DNA from: Massilia timonae CCUG 45783
GTDB lineage: Bacteria; Pseudomonadota; Gammaproteobacteria; Burkholderiales; Burkholderiaceae_D
DNA: 64,000 nucleotides
Reading direction: 5' to 3'
Assembly (NCBI RefSeq): GCF_000315425.1
Contig: NZ_JH992923.1
Span: 124,365 to 188,364 of the forward strand
In this document: positions 32,603-41,232 of the stretch, piece by piece
Numbering within the stretch: the first letter of the stretch is position 1
Layout: every line of letters begins with the position of its first letter
The notes under the pieces: model-generated
Databases searched by the model: none
What the model was told of the DNA's origin: nothing
The model's input: the letters and a program-made list of their open reading frames with translations, nothing else
Translations under genes and position numbers: made by a program

Positions 32603-33070
32603 TCAGCCTCTCACCTCTACGTGAAAATGGTGGTCATGGCCGCCCAAGGGGCGCGCCAGATGACGGAGCGCTGGGTCATTGAAGTAGACCTTCGTCACGC
32701 CAGGAAAATGACGAAAGAGTTCGATTAGCCGTGCAGTGGCTGCCTGATCGTATTGATCAGTCCACTGCCAATATACGGCCTGTCGCTTGCCATCCTTTCG
32801 AATGGGCCGTACGTCGACTTCAAGCCCCGTCTTATGCGATCTGTGTTTGTCATAAGGTTTTCCACCCGCCAAGCTGATGTTTCCTATCCCGAATTTGCGG
32901 GAATCTAGCGTTGCCCAGACCCTCTCGACGTACAGGAGCAAGTTCATCATTGCCGGATGCGCATATTGGCCGGCACCTCGACCCGGCGTTCCATACACGT
33001 AATAGCCGGCGCCTTCCGGCCCTTGAGGCAACATGAAATAACCTCGGCTGTCCTGCGGTTGGGGATGCAT
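32603..33070 (-). CDS. MepA-like (M74/LAS-type) peptidoglycan peptidase
   Basis: A 155-aa predicted zinc peptidase. HRSHKTGLEVDVRPIRKDG (about 79-97) and the C-terminal HDHHFHVEV contain the His/Asp metal ligands of penicillin-insensitive murein endopeptidase MepA and related LAS enzymes that cleave D-Ala-meso-DAP bonds. It lacks a signal peptide, unlike housekeeping MepA (about 270 aa), and is shorter. An enzyme with no signal peptide next to a small exported protein suggests an effector delivered into rivals by T6SS, whose baseplate genes start 2 kb away. GGAGTG precedes the start. Confidence 0.75.
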   Translation of the reverse strand: MHPQPQDSRGYFMLPQGPEGAGYYVYGTPGRGAGQYAHPAMMNLLLYVERVWATLDSRKFGIGNISLAGGKPYDKHRSHKTGLEVDVRPIRKDGKRQAVYWQWTDQYDQAATARLIELFRHFPGVTKVYFNDPALRHLARPLGGHDHHFHVEVRG

Positions 33071-33186
33071 CGATCACTCCTGCGATGGCTGCAATGCATC
33101 CCATCATGCCGGTCCAGCCCTCTGCAGTATTAGCGCGGCGCAAGCATGTTGCGTACGGAAGTGTACGCGGTAGCCCGCTGCGCCGA

Positions 33187-34401
33187 TCAGCGCTTGCTCG
33201 ACACCGGCTTGACCTTCGACGCCGCCTCGAGCGCACGCTGGCGCGCGGTTTCGACGTCGTCGGCGGTGGCCAGCGCCACGCCCATGCGGCGGCGCGCGAA
33301 CGATTCAGGCTTGCCGAACAGGCGCAGGTCGGCGCCCGGCACGCCCAGCGCCTCGGCCACGCCCTCGAAGGCGATGCCGGCTTCGTCCAGCTGGCCATAG
33401 ATCACGGCGGAAGCACCGGGCGCGCGCAATGCCGGGTTCACCGGCAGGCCGAGGATGGCTTTCGCGTGCAGCTCGAATTCGCTCTGCACCTGGCTCGCCA
33501 TCGTCACCATGCCGGTATCGTGCGGGCGCGGGCTCACTTCCGAGAACCACACCATATCGCCCTTGACGAACAGCTCGACGCCGAACACGCCCAGGCCGCC
33601 CAGGTTGGCGGTGACCTTGGCCGCGATGTCGCGCGCGCGTTCGAGCGCCAGCGGCTGCATCGGATGCGGCTGCCACGATTCGACGTAGTCTCCCTGCACC
33701 TGCTTGTGTCCGATCGCCTCGCAGAAGCTCGTTTCGACCTGACCGTCCTGCCTGAGCGAGCGCACGGTCAGCAGGGTGATCTCGTAGTCGAAATCGATGA
33801 AGCCTTCGGCGATCACGCGGCCGGCGTCGACCCGGCCGCCCGCGGCGGCGTAGTCCCATGCATGCTGCACGTCGGCGGCCGAATCGAGCTTCGACTGGCC
33901 CTTGCCCGACGACGACATCACCGGCTTGACCACGCAGGGAAAGCCGACCGCCGCACAGGCTTCTTCCAGTTCCGCCAGGCTGCTGGCGAAGCGGTAGGGC
34001 GAGGTCGCCAGACCCAGTTCCTCGGCCGCCAGGCGGCGGATGCCTTCGCGGTTCATGGTCAGCTGGGCCGCGCGCGCGGTCGGGATGCAGGTGATGCGGC
34101 CCGCGGCTTCGAGTTCGGCCAGCTTGTCGGTGGCGATGGCCTCGATCTCGGGCACCACCAGGTCGGGGCGCTCCTGGTCGATCAGCGCTTCCAGCGCGGC
34201 GCCATCCGTCATGTCGATCACGTGCGCGCGGTGCGCCACCTGGTGGCCGGGCGCGTTCGGGTAGCGGTCGACGGCGATCACTTCGACGCCCAGGCGCTGC
34301 AGGGCGATGATCACTTCCTTGCCGAGCTCGCCGGAGCCGAGCAGCATGACTTTGGTTGCGGAAGGGGAGAGTGGGGTGCCGAGGGTGCGGGGAGTGGTCA
34401 T
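33187..34401 (-). CDS. purT: Formate-dependent GAR transformylase PurT
   Basis: ATP-grasp enzyme making N-formyl-GAR from GAR, ATP and formate in purine synthesis. The 404-aa product has the N-terminal Rossmann-like [36 protein letters not shown]-grasp segments [17 protein letters not shown] and [23 protein letters not shown]. Complete. It is a housekeeping gene lying between tRNA-Asn copies 2 and 3 and diverges from the third tRNA. Confidence 0.97.
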   Translation of the reverse strand: MTTPRTLGTPLSPSATKVMLLGSGELGKEVIIALQRLGVEVIAVDRYPNAPGHQVAHRAHVIDMTDGAALEALIDQERPDLVVPEIEAIATDKLAELEAAGRITCIPTARAAQLTMNREGIRRLAAEELGLATSPYRFASSLAELEEACAAVGFPCVVKPVMSSSGKGQSKLDSAADVQHAWDYAAAGGRVDAGRVIAEGFIDFDYEITLLTVRSLRQDGQVETSFCEAIGHKQVQGDYVESWQPHPMQPLALERARDIAAKVTANLGGLGVFGVELFVKGDMVWFSEVSPRPHDTGMVTMASQVQSEFELHAKAILGLPVNPALRAPGASAVIYGQLDEAGIAFEGVAEALGVPGADLRLFGKPESFARRRMGVALATADDVETARQRALEAASKVKPVSSKR

Positions 34402-34504
34402 GGTTTGTCTGTGAAAAGTAGCAGGCCGCAGCTGGCGGCGAAGCCGAAACTATAGCAAAGCGGGCGGCGCGGGATCGGTGGCGAAAGCGATTCGCATACG
34501 GGAC

Positions 34505-34533
34505 TGGTCAAACTGCAAACGCCCGGCTATAAT
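34505..34533 (+). promoter_or_regulatory. Sigma-70 promoter of tRNA-Asn copy 3
   Basis: TGGTCA at 34505-34510 and perfect TATAAT at 34528-34533, 17-bp spacing. Confidence 0.8.
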
Positions 34534-34544
34534 ATTGCCTCAAT

Positions 34545-34620
34545 TCCCTGATAGCTCAGTCGGTAGAGCGACGGACTGTTAATCCGCAGGTCCCTGGTTC
34601 GAGTCCAGGTCGGGGAGCCA
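34545..34620 (+). tRNA. tRNA-Asn (GTT), copy 3
   Basis: 76 nt, identical to copies 1 and 2, CCA encoded. It marks the left edge of the T6SS accessory region. Confidence 0.98.
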
Positions 34621-34632
34621 GAATACGAAGGG

Positions 34633-34660
34633 GAGCTCATAGTGATATGAGCTCTTTTTT
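34633..34660 (+). terminator. Intrinsic terminator after tRNA-Asn copy 3
   Basis: Stem gagctcat / atgagctc with loop agtgat, then TTTTTT. It differs from the terminators of the other copies. Confidence 0.9.
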
Positions 34661-34949
34661 ATTTCCGGAACGGCGAGTGCCTCATCCCGCTGTGCTGTAA
34701 TCGTGACGTGCAGAAGGCCGCCTCTTGCTGCCACTTGGCTGCTGTCAGCAGCCAATGTATAACCCTGACATCGTCGAGGTTCCGCACCGGATCATCAATG
34801 CCCCGGTCACCTCTTGGAACCCTGGAGGAGCATTGCTGAATTATTTTCAGTCGAAACCGATAGCACGTAAGCACGATCGGGATGCATTGGAAGGGTCACA
34901 GTCAGGCATAGAGGTAGAATACGCGGGTCGAAGTACACCGTGGCCCTGA
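34661..34949. other. Non-coding stretch between tRNA-Asn copy 3 and tssK
   Basis: About 290 bp with no frame I can support. Short open frames on both strands lack ribosome sites and family features. It may be the trimmed edge of the accessory region, where further T6SS genes downstream of tssK would be expected. Confidence 0.5.
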
Positions 34950-36281
34950 TCACGTAATGGCGATCAGCTCGATCTTTAGCCCCGGTATTCCGTCCGGCAC
35001 GTAGACCGCCAGCGCTCCAGCGTGCAATGCCTTTTCGTAGAGAGGGCTTTTGGTCGACAATGAAAAGTAATAGGTATTTGGCCGCACCGGGATTGCTGGC
35101 GGTACCTGAGGCATATGCGCCAGCGGCACGCCCGGCAACGCCGACTTGACTATACTTTCGATGGCATCGGGTGCGGCAACCTTGAGCCGGATGGGCACTG
35201 TCGCCACCAGTTCGAGTCCGGGCATATCGGCGGTGACTCCCAGGCATAGCTGCGTCTGTTGAGTGACTCTTGCCGGGTCCAGCACCGCCTGCGAATACGC
35301 ACGCCGGCCCGGTTCGGCGACCAGCGGAATGATGAAATATTTTGTCCCAATCACCGTATCGACCAGGTCGCGCAACAATCCATCGAGCTCCGCAAACACC
35401 TCGCCCAGTGCTTCGTGGCGGTAGGCCGGCAAATCGGCTGTCTTGAAGCGGTCGGAAAACGTCATCAGGCCGCCTACGGCGGAGAGCATTTGCCGAAACA
35501 TGGCTTCCGGATGCAAGCCCGGGGACCGGGAGCAGTGCATCAGTTGGGCGTTGGCCGTGCTCAGGATATTGAGCATCCACCATGACGAAATGTCGCCCGC
35601 GCCGACTTCGTACACTTCGCTACTCGCCTTGCGGTGCGTACGCTGGAGCGATTCGATCTTCGCCGTCATCACGCTAACCAGCTCATCCAGCAAACCCCGG
35701 AGGGCCGGAGCGGCGCCGATCGTAACACTCGGCGGGACGAATGAAGGGTCTATCTCGAAACCGCCTTCTGGCGCGCGCCGGATCCGGACCACGGAAACGC
35801 TGTCATGCAGGCCGCTCGTCTCGGCGTGGGTGATTAACCTCGGCTGCTTTTTGAGGAACGGCACTTCGATCGCCAGGGCCTCGCTGAACAGATCGCTTGT
35901 TTCGATTTCTCGGCACGCGTAGCGCCCATTCTCGTCGGCATTGCCGCCGTGCGGCTTGACGAGGGCAAGCGCGGCGTAAAACGTGAACGTATTAATGTCA
36001 GCCGGCAGGCGCGAGAGGTCGACCACCTCAGGCAACAGGTCGGCCTCCGGCGCCTCATAGATCTCGCCATCCGGAAAGATGATCGACATTGTGCTCGCAC
36101 CAAGGCGGTTATTTTCCAGCCCGGCCAGATTCCACTGCACCGCGCACACGCCCCAGAAGTACGGGTTCAGGGCCGAGGCTATCCGCTTGAGCCGCGCTTC
36201 GTGGTAGAGATCCTGGCGCTGGAAGTGTTGCGGACCTAACGTCAGGCCTTCCGACCACATGATCTTGGATGCCGCGCTCAT
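34950..36281 (-). CDS. tssK: Type VI secretion baseplate subunit TssK
   Basis: Trimeric adaptor that ties the T6SS baseplate wedges to the membrane complex. The 443-aa product starts MSAASKIMWSEGLTLGPQHFQRQ, the family signature (WxEGMxLxPQHFQ), at the ATG at 36281, which has GGAGGAG just upstream. Further TssK-like parts are WWMLNILSTANAQLMHCSRS, ETSGLHDSVSVVRIRRA and the C-terminal head ending LKIELIAIT. It is transcribed away from tssE-tssF-tssG, not in the common tssJ-K-L operon, and no tssJ, tssL or tssM follows it. Confidence 0.93.
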   Translation of the reverse strand: MSAASKIMWSEGLTLGPQHFQRQDLYHEARLKRIASALNPYFWGVCAVQWNLAGLENNRLGASTMSIIFPDGEIYEAPEADLLPEVVDLSRLPADINTFTFYAALALVKPHGGNADENGRYACREIETSDLFSEALAIEVPFLKKQPRLITHAETSGLHDSVSVVRIRRAPEGGFEIDPSFVPPSVTIGAAPALRGLLDELVSVMTAKIESLQRTHRKASSEVYEVGAGDISSWWMLNILSTANAQLMHCSRSPGLHPEAMFRQMLSAVGGLMTFSDRFKTADLPAYRHEALGEVFAELDGLLRDLVDTVIGTKYFIIPLVAEPGRRAYSQAVLDPARVTQQTQLCLGVTADMPGLELVATVPIRLKVAAPDAIESIVKSALPGVPLAHMPQVPPAIPVRPNTYYFSLSTKSPLYEKALHAGALAVYVPDGIPGLKIELIAIT

Positions 36282-36480
36282 GAGCTCCTCCACGAAGTGT
36301 TTTTACCAGACAGATTCTTGGAAGCATGACTTCGCAACCCTTCGCAGTCGTTGATCTTGCTCATCCTGTTGTGCCATCGGCCTGCTCACGCCACTCCATT
36401 GTGAATGCGCAACGTTTTTCACATGCAAGGCTCGATAATGGCTGCCGTGGTCGCTTCGGGGCCCCTTGGAGGAGAACACC

Positions 36481-36954
36481 ATGCAAGGTTTTACCCGCGG
36501 CTTGTTCGATCGCCTCGACGATGATGACGCCCTGCCTTCCGGCAACAAGCGCGAAACGCGCGCGCGGGCAATGGAAGAGGCCATACGCAGCGTCACGCGC
36601 GACCTGCAGGCGCTCCTCAATACCCGATCGGCCCTGTCGCTGGCGTCGCTGGAGTCCTATTCGGCAGTATCCGGATCGATCGTGAACTACGGCCTCATCG
36701 ACTTCGCCAGCATGTGCATGGGCAGCGACAACGATCAGCAGGAAATCTGCAAGGCCGTCCAGCTGGCAATCGTACGCCACGAGCCGCGATTGCATCAGGT
36801 GGCGGTGACCCTGCGACCGAGGCAGGGTGCGATCAACCGCGTCGACTTCGTCATCACCGCCCGGCTCAAAGGCGCGCACCTGGGCGAACCGATGTCCTTC
36901 AACGCCGTGTTCCGGCCTTCCCTCCAGCAGTATTCGATCGAAGGCACGGACTAA
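36481..36954 (+). CDS. tssE: Type VI secretion baseplate subunit TssE
   Basis: A 157-aa gp25-like wedge protein of the T6SS baseplate. RGLFDRLDDDD near the start and the closing lysozyme-fold-like segment (LRPRQGAINRVDFVITARL to FNAVFRPSLQQYSIEGTD) are typical. The start at 36481 has GGAGGAG 6 bp upstream. It is followed by tssF after 21 bp. The ~200 bp before it, shared with divergent tssK, should hold both promoters; I see no clear consensus boxes. Confidence 0.9.
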   Translation: MQGFTRGLFDRLDDDDALPSGNKRETRARAMEEAIRSVTRDLQALLNTRSALSLASLESYSAVSGSIVNYGLIDFASMCMGSDNDQQEICKAVQLAIVRHEPRLHQVAVTLRPRQGAINRVDFVITARLKGAHLGEPMSFNAVFRPSLQQYSIEGTD

Positions 36955-36975
36955 AACGCGAAAAGCACCGATCCC

Positions 36976-38826
36976 ATGGATGAACTGTTCACGAAGTACG
37001 AGCGCGAACTCGTCACCCTCAGGTCGCTGTGCCGGGAGTATGCGCAGCGCTACCCCAAGGTCGCGGCGAAACTGCAGCTGGGAGGAGACACGTGCGACGA
37101 CCCCCACGTGGAACGCTTGATCCAGGGCGTCGCCTTGCTCAGCGCACGCGTCGCGAAGCGCGTGGACGATTCGTATCCGCAGTTCACCGAAGCGCTGCTC
37201 AATCTGCTGTTTCCTCACTACCTGCGACCGTTTCCCTCGTGCGCGATCGCGCGCGTGCTGGGCGAGCCAGGCGGAAAGAAAGAATCAGGAACGATTCCCG
37301 ACATGCCGCGTGGCACCCTGCTCGCATCCGCGCCAGTAGCCGGCGTGGCTTGCACGTTCAAGACTGTCTACGACGTCAAGCCTTCGGGCGTCGTGCTTTC
37401 CGAAGCGAGCTTCGACACCGCCGTCTGCGCCCCTGTCGCGACGCGCCTGCCCGAGAGTGTCACCGCGACGCTGACGCTAAAGTTCGCATCAGCGCGGCCG
37501 GGCGAGCCGCTCTGCGCGGCAACCGCTACCGCCATGCGCCTGTACGCCGATGGCGATGCCTCGTTCTGCGCTGCGCTGCGCGACACCCTTTTCATGCACA
37601 CCCGAGCCGCATACGTGCAACTGGACGACAAGGGGCCATGGGAACGATTGCCGCTCGTCCCGGTCACGCCAGCCGGATTCGCTGATGACGATGCGCTCAT
37701 TCCCTTCGAAGCACGCGCCCACGCGGCGTACCGTCTCCTCGCCGAGTATTTCGCCTTTCCCGAGAAATTCAACTTCTTCGACATCGACATTCCAGTCCTG
37801 CTCCGCCGCATCCCTGCCGGGCGCACGCACTTCACGCTGCGCCTGGCGATCGCCGACATACGTCACGAGGGCGACAAGGCGCGAATGCTGGCAAGCCTGT
37901 CGAAACAGCATCTTCTGGCCGGCTGCACGCCGGTAGTGAACCTGTTCAGGCAACCGGGCGTGCCGATCACCTATGACCAGCTATCGGCCGACTACACCCT
38001 GCTAGCGCACGGCAATCATCCGCAAGCGTACGAGGTGTACTCGGTCGACCAGGTGCACCTGGTGCGCCAGCAAGGCTCGGGCGCGACCGTCACCGAATTT
38101 CGCCCCTTTTATTCGCTTCAGCATGGCGACGAAAGCCTGACGGGACGTGGACGCTACTGGCTGATGCACCATGACGAAACCCTTGCCATTTGCAGTCCCG
38201 GCCATGAAAAATCGATCACACTCGTCAACGCCGACTGCGAGCCGCTCGAAATAGAACGCAACGTCCTGTCCATCGATCTGAACTGCACCAACCGCGACCT
38301 GCCATGCTCGCTCAAGATCGGCGCGCCGGACGGAGACTTGTCCATTCCCGGCGCAACGGGTGGCAACGTGATCCGCCTGTTGCGCAGGCCGACCCGTCCG
38401 GTTCGGCTGGCGAACACACCTGGCATGCACTGGCGCCTGATCTCCCACCTCGCGCTCAACCACCATTCGCTGGTGCTGGAAGGGGCGCACGGCCTGCGGG
38501 AGATGCTGGCACTGTACGACTTCGCACCGTCGCCCGTCTCGCGCCGGCAGATCGGCGGCATTGTCTCCCTCGATCAGAGCGAGACCACGGCCTGGATGCG
38601 GCACAAGCGCGGTTCCTCCCTGGTGCATGGCACCGAGATCCGCCTCACGCTCGACGAAGAAGCCTACGCCGGCGCCGGCCTGCATTTGTTCGTGCAGGTT
38701 CTCGACCAGTTCTTCGCGCTGTACGTGCATATCAACAGCTTTGTCGAGCTCGTCATCCTGTCTCAGCAAAGCGGAAAGGAACTGTTCCGATGCAAGCCAC
38801 GAAGCGGACGCATGAATCTAGTGTGA
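36976..38826 (+). CDS. tssF: Type VI secretion baseplate subunit TssF
   Basis: A 616-aa gp6-like wedge protein (VasA family). The N-terminal MDELFTKYERELVTLRSLCR and YPQFTEALLNLLFPHYLRP are family signatures, as are the late GTEIRLTLDEEAYAGAGLHLF and LFVQVLDQFFALYVHINSFVELV. Length is normal for TssF. The 3' end overlaps the tssG start by 37 bp, so the two are coupled. Confidence 0.95.
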   Translation: MDELFTKYERELVTLRSLCREYAQRYPKVAAKLQLGGDTCDDPHVERLIQGVALLSARVAKRVDDSYPQFTEALLNLLFPHYLRPFPSCAIARVLGEPGGKKESGTIPDMPRGTLLASAPVAGVACTFKTVYDVKPSGVVLSEASFDTAVCAPVATRLPESVTATLTLKFASARPGEPLCAATATAMRLYADGDASFCAALRDTLFMHTRAAYVQLDDKGPWERLPLVPVTPAGFADDDALIPFEARAHAAYRLLAEYFAFPEKFNFFDIDIPVLLRRIPAGRTHFTLRLAIADIRHEGDKARMLASLSKQHLLAGCTPVVNLFRQPGVPITYDQLSADYTLLAHGNHPQAYEVYSVDQVHLVRQQGSGATVTEFRPFYSLQHGDESLTGRGRYWLMHHDETLAICSPGHEKSITLVNADCEPLEIERNVLSIDLNCTNRDLPCSLKIGAPDGDLSIPGATGGNVIRLLRRPTRPVRLANTPGMHWRLISHLALNHHSLVLEGAHGLREMLALYDFAPSPVSRRQIGGIVSLDQSETTAWMRHKRGSSLVHGTEIRLTLDEEAYAGAGLHLFVQVLDQFFALYVHINSFVELVILSQQSGKELFRCKPRSGRMNLV

Positions 38827-39920
38827 TCGGCGTGCTGCTGGCCGAACCGCACCAGTTCGAATTCACACAGTTGCTCAACCTCCTGCTGCGCGAGCTGCGG
38901 CGCCAGGGTATTCCCTACGAGCGAGCCATGCGCGAGGTGCTCAGGTTCCAGAACAACCTGTCGCTCTCGTTCCCGGCCAGCGAAGTGCATTCGCTCGAGG
39001 TCGAGCCGGACGTGCCGGATTCTCTCGCTTCCCTGCGCATGGGGGAGCTGAAGCGCATCCGGATCACGCCGGCATTCATCGGGCTGCTGGGGGCTGGCGG
39101 CACCCTTCCCATGCACGACACCGAGCGGATCGCCGCCCAGAAGGCGCATGCCGGCGATGCCAGCCAGCGCGAACTGCTTGATGTGCTGTCGAACCGCCTG
39201 ATCGGGATGTTCTACGAAGCCTGGGCCAAGTACCGGGTCGAGCATAGCCTCGACGTCCAGGGCCAGGACCGCCTGCTTCCAATGCTGACCGCCATGGCGG
39301 GCGTAAGATCGGCATCCGGACACATGTACCCGGCTGGCCAGGTGAAGCAGGAGACTGCAGCCTACTTTTCGGGGCTGCTCAGGACCCGGCCGGTCTCGGC
39401 AGGCACAGTCGAACAAGTGTTGAGCGCCTACTTCGGGCTACCGGTCCAGCTGGAGCAGTTCGTGGGCTGCTGGGCGCCGGTCCCCTTGAACCGGCGCAGT
39501 ACGCTCGGCGTCACGGCGCCGACGCTTGGCGTCAGTGCGGCGCTCGGCGTGCGCCAGTGGCGCCACGACCTGCGCGCCAAGCTGCACATCGGCCCTCTCG
39601 ACGATGCGCACGTAGCGGGATTTCTTCCCGGCGGAGACGCGCTGACCGCCCTGGCGGAGATGGCCAGCCTGTTTGCGACGCCAACCGTTCGTTACGAACT
39701 ACGGCTGCTGCTCGCGCCTCCCTGCATCAAGCGCTTCACCTTGAGCACGAGGACAGCGCCACGCCGGCTTGGCTGGAACACGTTCCTGACCGGGACTGAC
39801 GGCGTCGCCAGGCGTCCAGAAATCAGGTCGATGCTGCGCCTGCCGGCGCGCGTCGCTCTCCCGGCACAGGGAGGGGGAACGGGTCAAGCGGCGGTGACTG
39901 CGGCGGCACCGGCCCGGTAG
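38790..39920 (+). CDS. tssG: Type VI secretion baseplate subunit TssG
   Basis: A 376-aa gp7-like wedge protein (VasB/DUF1305 family). The start at 38790 has GGAAAGGA upstream inside tssF. Family-like parts are FEFTQLLNLLLRELR, AFIGLLGAGGTLPMHDTE, DVLSNRLIGMFYEAWAKYR and VLSAYFGLPVQLEQFVGCW. The C-terminus is Ala/Gly-rich and overlaps the opposite-strand gene ending at 39884 by 37 bp. The usual next gene tssH (clpV) is absent. Confidence 0.92.
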   Translation: MQATKRTHESSVIGVLLAEPHQFEFTQLLNLLLRELRRQGIPYERAMREVLRFQNNLSLSFPASEVHSLEVEPDVPDSLASLRMGELKRIRITPAFIGLLGAGGTLPMHDTERIAAQKAHAGDASQRELLDVLSNRLIGMFYEAWAKYRVEHSLDVQGQDRLLPMLTAMAGVRSASGHMYPAGQVKQETAAYFSGLLRTRPVSAGTVEQVLSAYFGLPVQLEQFVGCWAPVPLNRRSTLGVTAPTLGVSAALGVRQWRHDLRAKLHIGPLDDAHVAGFLPGGDALTALAEMASLFATPTVRYELRLLLAPPCIKRFTLSTRTAPRRLGWNTFLTGTDGVARRPEIRSMLRLPARVALPAQGGGTGQAAVTAAAPAR

Positions 39921-41131
39921 GATTTGGGCGCGGGCACCTCGCCCTGCAGCTGTTCCGCATGAACCAGTACCGGCGCGGCAAAGATGAGTTTGCGCTGCAG
40001 GTTTCCGATGCCAAAGGGCTGCATCCGAAAATGCCCCCGGCGCCAATGAGGCGTCACGCTGCCTCCGGACGCACACGTCGGCGCGCTTAACGGCAAGGAC
40101 TCGGGACCAACCATGATGCCGTCGTACAGGGAGGCCGATCTCTGCAAGAGTTTGGCGCGCTTGCGCTCGCCCAAGCCAGCGGCACGGCGCAGCGCCGCAT
40201 CGTGGTCACGGTGCTCCGCGACGCGCGCCTGTTTCAATGCCATATACAAGAACACCCTCACAACGTAGCTGACCGCGGCGTGCATCGGCCGATGGAAATC
40301 CCCGTCCGCCTGTTCTTTGACAGCGCCAGGAACCCTGGTCAACCATTCGCCAACTGTGGTGTTTCCCCTGTCGGTCTCGCCGAGCAGCGATACATGGCCT
40401 CTGTAGAGATCCTGGCGCTTGCTGGCAAAGATGAGTTCCAGCGTCCAGCGAGACTCCCCGTCGGCGCAAAGCTCGGCGGGTGGGGTCAGGAAACAGAAAA
40501 CGCCATCGAACAAATGGTCTTCGGCCTGCGAAACCGGCACCTTCAGGTAGCGCATCGCCGTGTCTCCAAAGCGTAAGTACTGGGCCGGATAAGGCAGCGC
40601 CACCATGCTCATCGGCAGGCTGAGGTCTACGTCCGAGTTCATCAGCAGCGTTTCCAGTGCCGGCGTGGCCTCGATTACCGTCCCCTTTTGCAAATGGTAT
40701 TTCAGGTTCACGCTGATCTCGACCGCGAGCCTTTGCAGGTCCTCGGCGAGCATCTCGGCCATCGCTCCGGACAGCGGGTGCTCGGGCCGTGTGTGCTCGA
40801 ACTGCCGGAGGATCTCCTTCCTGATCTGCCAGCACAGCGTGCTCTGATCTTGCCAGCGGCGCCAGACCTCGGTGTGCCCGAGCGCCCGCGTCCAGGCGTC
40901 GATTGCCCCTTGATTGCGAAACTCGACCGGGTAGGGCCGCCCGCGCAGAGTCGTCACCCGGCTGCAGTCCACCGCTGGACCGATGTCGATCAGTTGGTGC
41001 TCCAGCGACTGCCTTCCAGGCGCGATGACGCCATCGTTTCGGGCCAGTCCTCGTTGTGCCAGTTTTTTCAGCATGTCAATTTCGCCTAGAGAAGATCGAT
41101 TCGCAGAAGACTCTCGGGAAACTGTAGACAT
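39884..41131 (-). CDS. Uncharacterised 415-aa protein in T6SS region
   Basis: No family recognised. From the first ATG it is 415 aa; an alternative start at 41074 (MLKKLAQRGLARNDGV) has a weak AGGCGA site and looks more natural. No signal peptide or transmembrane segment. The C-terminal HWRRGHFRMQPFG segment resembles the end of hypothetical proteins seen on phages and plasmids, an impression not a search result. LPYPAQYLRFGDTAMRYLKV and a Lys/Arg-rich helix ERKRAKLLQRSASL stand out. It is opposite to and overlaps tssG, and lies 101 bp from vgrG. Confidence 0.65.
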   Translation of the reverse strand: MSTVSRESSANRSSLGEIDMLKKLAQRGLARNDGVIAPGRQSLEHQLIDIGPAVDCSRVTTLRGRPYPVEFRNQGAIDAWTRALGHTEVWRRWQDQSTLCWQIRKEILRQFEHTRPEHPLSGAMAEMLAEDLQRLAVEISVNLKYHLQKGTVIEATPALETLLMNSDVDLSLPMSMVALPYPAQYLRFGDTAMRYLKVPVSQAEDHLFDGVFCFLTPPAELCADGESRWTLELIFASKRQDLYRGHVSLLGETDRGNTTVGEWLTRVPGAVKEQADGDFHRPMHAAVSYVVRVFLYMALKQARVAEHRDHDAALRRAAGLGERKRAKLLQRSASLYDGIMVGPESLPLSAPTCASGGSVTPHWRRGHFRMQPFGIGNLQRKLIFAAPVLVHAEQLQGEVPAPKSYRAGAAAVTAA

Positions 41132-41232
41132 GGCTTACGGAAACGCATTGACTCTGGTCAATTTCAGCCTAGCGGCGTCAAGGTAACGTAGCCGTTGGAC
41201 TTTTTCTAATTCGCGGCGATCGGAGGCAATCA

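Noticed and set aside
34807..35583. Alternative frame overlapping the 3' end of tssK and running past its stop
   Set aside because: The tssK frame carries family features; the other frame has no family similarity or ribosome site for a gene beyond the stop.
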